The position numbers and the translations under genes are program-made. Below are positions 5,671 through 7,903 of a stretch of 7,903 bases of DNA, one piece after another. Numbering within the stretch: position 1 is the stretch's first letter; each line of letters begins with the position of its first letter. The notes beneath the pieces are model-generated. The model did no database searches. It saw only the letters and a list, made by a program, of their open reading frames with translations, and was not told where the DNA came from. Source of the DNA: Flavobacteriales bacterium (GTDB lineage Bacteria; Bacteroidota; Bacteroidia; Flavobacteriales; UA16); NCBI GenBank assembly GCA_002683735.1, contig NYTZ01000162.1:1-7903 (forward strand). Reading direction: 5' to 3'.

Positions 5671-7903
5671 TCACTTGAGGACGACGCGCGCCGTGGCGGT
5701 GCGATCGCCTTGGGTGAGTTTCAGAATGTGCACTCCGCGCGGCAGGTCGCTGAGGTCAATTGTACCGAGTTGGCTGGGACCGGCGGCATCCACACGGTGG
5801 AGCACGCGACCGGCCATATCGACCACTTCACAGCGCACCGTGCCGGAGGTGACTTCCCAAGACAGTTGGAGTTCGCCTTGGCTGGGGTTTGGGAAGACGG
5901 ACAAGCCGCCTTCGAGAACCGTCAGGTCGGCGATGCCCGAGGTGGTGATGGTCACCGTGACTGGAACGCGGTCAGAAGTGCAGGCAATGCCTTGGGTGCT
6001 CACCGTCCAATCGTAGAAGAAGTAGTAGTAGTTGGTGGCGTTGTTCGGGTTGTTGACGCTGCTCGATGTGATGGTCGCGAGTCCGCCCATTTCGTAGGGG
6101 TAGTCGAGGTCGCTGCCCTGGCCGTCCCGCCACATTTGTGGGTTGTCGTCCAAGCTGCGCAGGCCGTGGGCAACACCTGCAGGTGCTGCGAGGCCGAGCT
6201 CAACCACACTTTCGCCGTCGGGCACCGACACGGTGACCTCGTCGAGGATGTTGCCAGCCGCATCGATGACAGCGATGGTGCGGTCGTCCGTCCCGTTGGC
6301 AAAGACCTTGACACTCTCGATCACAATGTCTTGGTATGCGTCAAAGCGCAGCCAGTAGTTGCTGTTGTTGTGGTATTGCCCCTCACTTTGAGCGCTAGAT
6401 CCACCCACGGCCGTTTCGAGACCGTGGTTCAGAACATCCTCCACCCAGAAGGTAGTGGTCTCATTGAGGACCGGGGTGGTGAAGCTGTTGCCGACAAAAA
6501 CTGGCGTCTCGGCCGTTTCGCTGTCGTACCAGTGCAACTCGTTGCCGCCAAAGTCTAGGGTGGCGCTGGCCGGCGCAGCGAGGGTCTCATCGGCCACGGT
6601 GGGTGTGCCGGGCACTGCATATACCTCCACGATCACCGGCTCGGATGCGGTGGGCTCGGCACACTCGCCGTCCACGCTCACCTCGTATGTGCCGGGTTCG
6701 CTGACGAGGATGGCTTGTTCCGTAGCCCCAGTGCTCCAGGTGTAGGCGGGGGCTGCGCTGCAGATGAGCGTGACGCTTTCTCCTTCGCACAATTTGACCT
6801 CTCCGTCCACGGTGATGGTGGGCACTTCAGGCTCAAACACCTCGATGGAAATCGGGTTGGAAATGCCGGCGCATCCATCTTGGTCGTACACGAGAACCGT
6901 GTAGTTGCCAGTCTCTCCCACTTCAATGCCGAGGGCCATTTCGCCGTTGCTCCACTCATAGCTTGCGAAGCCCATCGGAGCATCGAGGGTGACGGTTTCT
7001 CCCGGACAAATGACGTTGGCGCCGGTCAGGGTCAAGTCAAAGGCGCCCACTTGGCATGGGGCCTCCACGACGTTGTGATAGGTGTCGATGTCAGGGTTGA
7101 TCAGGGTGGTGGTGAAACCGCTCGGGAAATGGACCGCGGCGCTGTCGATGAATTCAGCTTCGCCCAATCCGAAGTGAGGGTGGGTGGTGCAAGTGATGCC
7201 GTAGCTCTCGCCAGCCCGAACGTCCCGGAGTTGTACACCCCAAGGGCCGTAGACGGCGACTTGGGCGCCCACAGCATCGGCGTTGGAATCAATGCCTTGC
7301 AAGTCGAAACACACCCAGTGATGTTCACTGCCATCGTTGAGGTACAGCTGGTCAGGGTTGTTGTTGTCCGGGCTGACATAGACGCCGCCGTGGCTGGCAA
7401 TCAGGTCCATTTGGCCATCGCGGCCAAAGTCGCCGGTGGCGAAGCTGAGCATGGCGTCGTCATAGCTGAAGGGCCAAGGCAGTTGTTCGAACGTGCCGTC
7501 GCCATTGCCCCGGAAGAAATAGTTGGAGCTGTTGTCACCGGAGGTGATGAAGTCGAGAAAGCCATCATTGTCGAAGTCCTCGAACTTGCTCTGCAGGAAG
7601 AAGCCGCTGACTTCCATGCCGCTGCCGGCAGTGATGTCCGTGTAGTGTCCTGTTCCGTCGTTTTCGAGCAAGAACAGGGTCGTGCTGTGGTTGGTCACGG
7701 CGAGGTCCATGTCGCCGTCGTTGTCGATGTCGCCGAAGTCGGCGGTCCAGCTTTGCTCGAAGAAGACAAGGCCGCGGTCTGCCGCTTCTTCGGTCCATCC
7801 GCCTTGCCCATCGTTGACCCAAAGTTGGTTCACGCGGCGAGGGTCCTGCGGGTCGCTGACGAACTGTCGGCACTTGGCGATGTAGAGGTCCACGTCACCA
7901 TCG
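5671..7903 (-). CDS. modular T9SS-secreted surface protein with FG-GAP/VCBS repeats, ASPIC/UnbV domain and Ig-like repeats (5' end missing)
   Basis: The frame stays open to the window edge ('DGDVDLYIA'), so the N terminus is outside and the GTG at 7893 is internal. Numbering from that codon: FG-GAP/VCBS repeats with calcium-loop motifs 'DIDNDGDMDL' (55-64), 'DFDNDGFLDF' (106-115) and 'DFGRDGQMDL' (155-164). An ASPIC/UnbV domain of CRTAC1 type follows (about 207-277), with 'HFGLGEAEFIDSAAVHFPSG'. Two tandem Cys-containing Ig/PKD-like repeats span about 281-352 and 357-424. Next are an Ig-like module (428-486, 'LHWYDSE') and a region with 'VKVFANGTDDRTI' and 'NYYYFFYDW' (about 500-650), a pattern I recognise from other Bacteroidota secreted proteins. 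A T9SS type A sorting domain ends it (665-740, 'LSVFPNPSQGE'). It is likely an outer-membrane-anchored or released beta-propeller adhesin-like protein. Ligand and role are unknown. A strong terminator follows the stop. Confidence 0.9.
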   Translation of the reverse strand, partial: DGDVDLYIAKCRQFVSDPQDPRRVNQLWVNDGQGGWTEEAADRGLVFFEQSWTADFGDIDNDGDMDLAVTNHSTTLFLLENDGTGHYTDITAGSGMEVSGFFLQSKFEDFDNDGFLDFITSGDNSSNYFFRGNGDGTFEQLPWPFSYDDAMLSFATGDFGRDGQMDLIASHGGVYVSPDNNNPDQLYLNDGSEHHWVCFDLQGIDSNADAVGAQVAVYGPWGVQLRDVRAGESYGITCTTHPHFGLGEAEFIDSAAVHFPSGFTTTLINPDIDTYHNVVEAPCQVGAFDLTLTGANVICPGETVTLDAPMGFASYEWSNGEMALGIEVGETGNYTVLVYDQDGCAGISNPISIEVFEPEVPTITVDGEVKLCEGESVTLICSAAPAYTWSTGATEQAILVSEPGTYEVSVDGECAEPTASEPVIVEVYAVPGTPTVADETLAAPASATLDFGGNELHWYDSETAETPVFVGNSFTTPVLNETTTFWVEDVLNHGLETAVGGSSAQSEGQYHNNSNYWLRFDAYQDIVIESVKVFANGTDDRTIAVIDAAGNILDEVTVSVPDGESVVELGLAAPAGVAHGLRSLDDNPQMWRDGQGSDLDYPYEMGGLATITSSSVNNPNNATNYYYFFYDWTVSTQGIACTSDRVPVTVTITTSGIADLTVLEGGLSVFPNPSQGELQLSWEVTSGTVRCEVVDMAGRVLHRVDAAGPSQLGTIDLSDLPRGVHILKLTQGDRTATARVVLK
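6622..7053 (-). repeat. two tandem Ig/PKD-like domain repeats inside the T9SS surface protein
   Basis: Two consecutive modules of about 70 residues share one pattern: 'ICPGETVTL...YEWSNG' then 'GETGNYTVLVYDQDGC...PISIEV' in the first (7053-6838), and 'LCEGESVTL...YTWSTG' then 'SEPGTYEVSVDGEC...PVIVEV' in the second (6825-6622). Each has an early Cys and a late Cys at matching places, which suggests one disulfide per module in the extracellular protein. The similarity is clear in protein but weak in DNA, so this looks like an old duplication or module shuffling rather than a recent repeat. Confidence 0.75.

Noticed and set aside
7891..7893. GTG as the true start of the FG-GAP/UnbV gene.
   Set aside because: The frame continues to the window edge with 'DGD', completing a calcium-loop repeat, so the codon is an internal Val and the gene is truncated by the window.
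1..7903. A defence island, mobile element, CRISPR array or RNA gene.
   Set aside because: No transposase, integrase, nuclease-helicase set, regular spaced repeats or tRNA/rRNA-like segments were seen. All sizeable stretches are covered by coding regions of known families.

Overview
The window reads as chromosomal DNA from a member of the Bacteroidota (inference). The main evidence is two neighbouring minus-strand genes whose products both end in a type IX secretion (T9SS) C-terminal sorting domain, with the signatures 'YPNPSRGE' and 'FPNPSQGE'. T9SS is essentially restricted to this phylum and its close relatives. The DNA looks clearly above 50% G+C, which is high for Flavobacteriia and suggests a GC-rich lineage. 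I cannot assign a genus.

Plus strand, 1-3614, holds a compact run of four intracellular genes. It starts with the 3' end of an SPFH/band-7 (paraslipin/stomatin-like) membrane-scaffold gene. A class-3-type (ALDH3) aldehyde dehydrogenase follows, whose TTG start overlaps the SPFH stop. After a 52-bp gap with a possible weak hairpin comes a divergent member of the arginyl/leucyl-tRNA-protein transferase (ATE/Bpt) family with an extra C-terminal region. A full-length exodeoxyribonuclease III-type AP endonuclease closes the run. The first two genes look translationally coupled. The last two are 29 bp apart and probably co-transcribed. No shared pathway links all four: membrane organisation, aldehyde detoxification, N-terminal aminoacylation and base-excision repair look like general cell maintenance.

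Minus strand, 7903-3620, holds two secreted-protein genes that converge on the AP endonuclease gene with only 5 bp between stop codons. The upstream gene (7903-5671, cut by the window end) encodes a modular surface protein: FG-GAP/VCBS calcium-loop repeats, an ASPIC/UnbV (CRTAC1-type) domain, two tandem Cys-containing Ig/PKD-like repeats, a further Ig-like module, a Tyr-rich module common in T9SS cargo, and the sorting domain. A strong intrinsic terminator follows it. Only 18 bp past that hairpin is the start of a signal-peptide-bearing pentaheme c-type cytochrome that also carries a T9SS sorting domain, so it is predicted to be an extracellular or cell-surface redox protein.

There is no RNA gene, CRISPR array, insertion sequence, integrase or recognisable defence locus. 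No intergenic stretch exceeds 70 bases. The points most worth a second look are the T9SS-exported pentaheme cytochrome, the terminator against its start codon, and the Cys-poor, C-terminally extended ATE-like protein.
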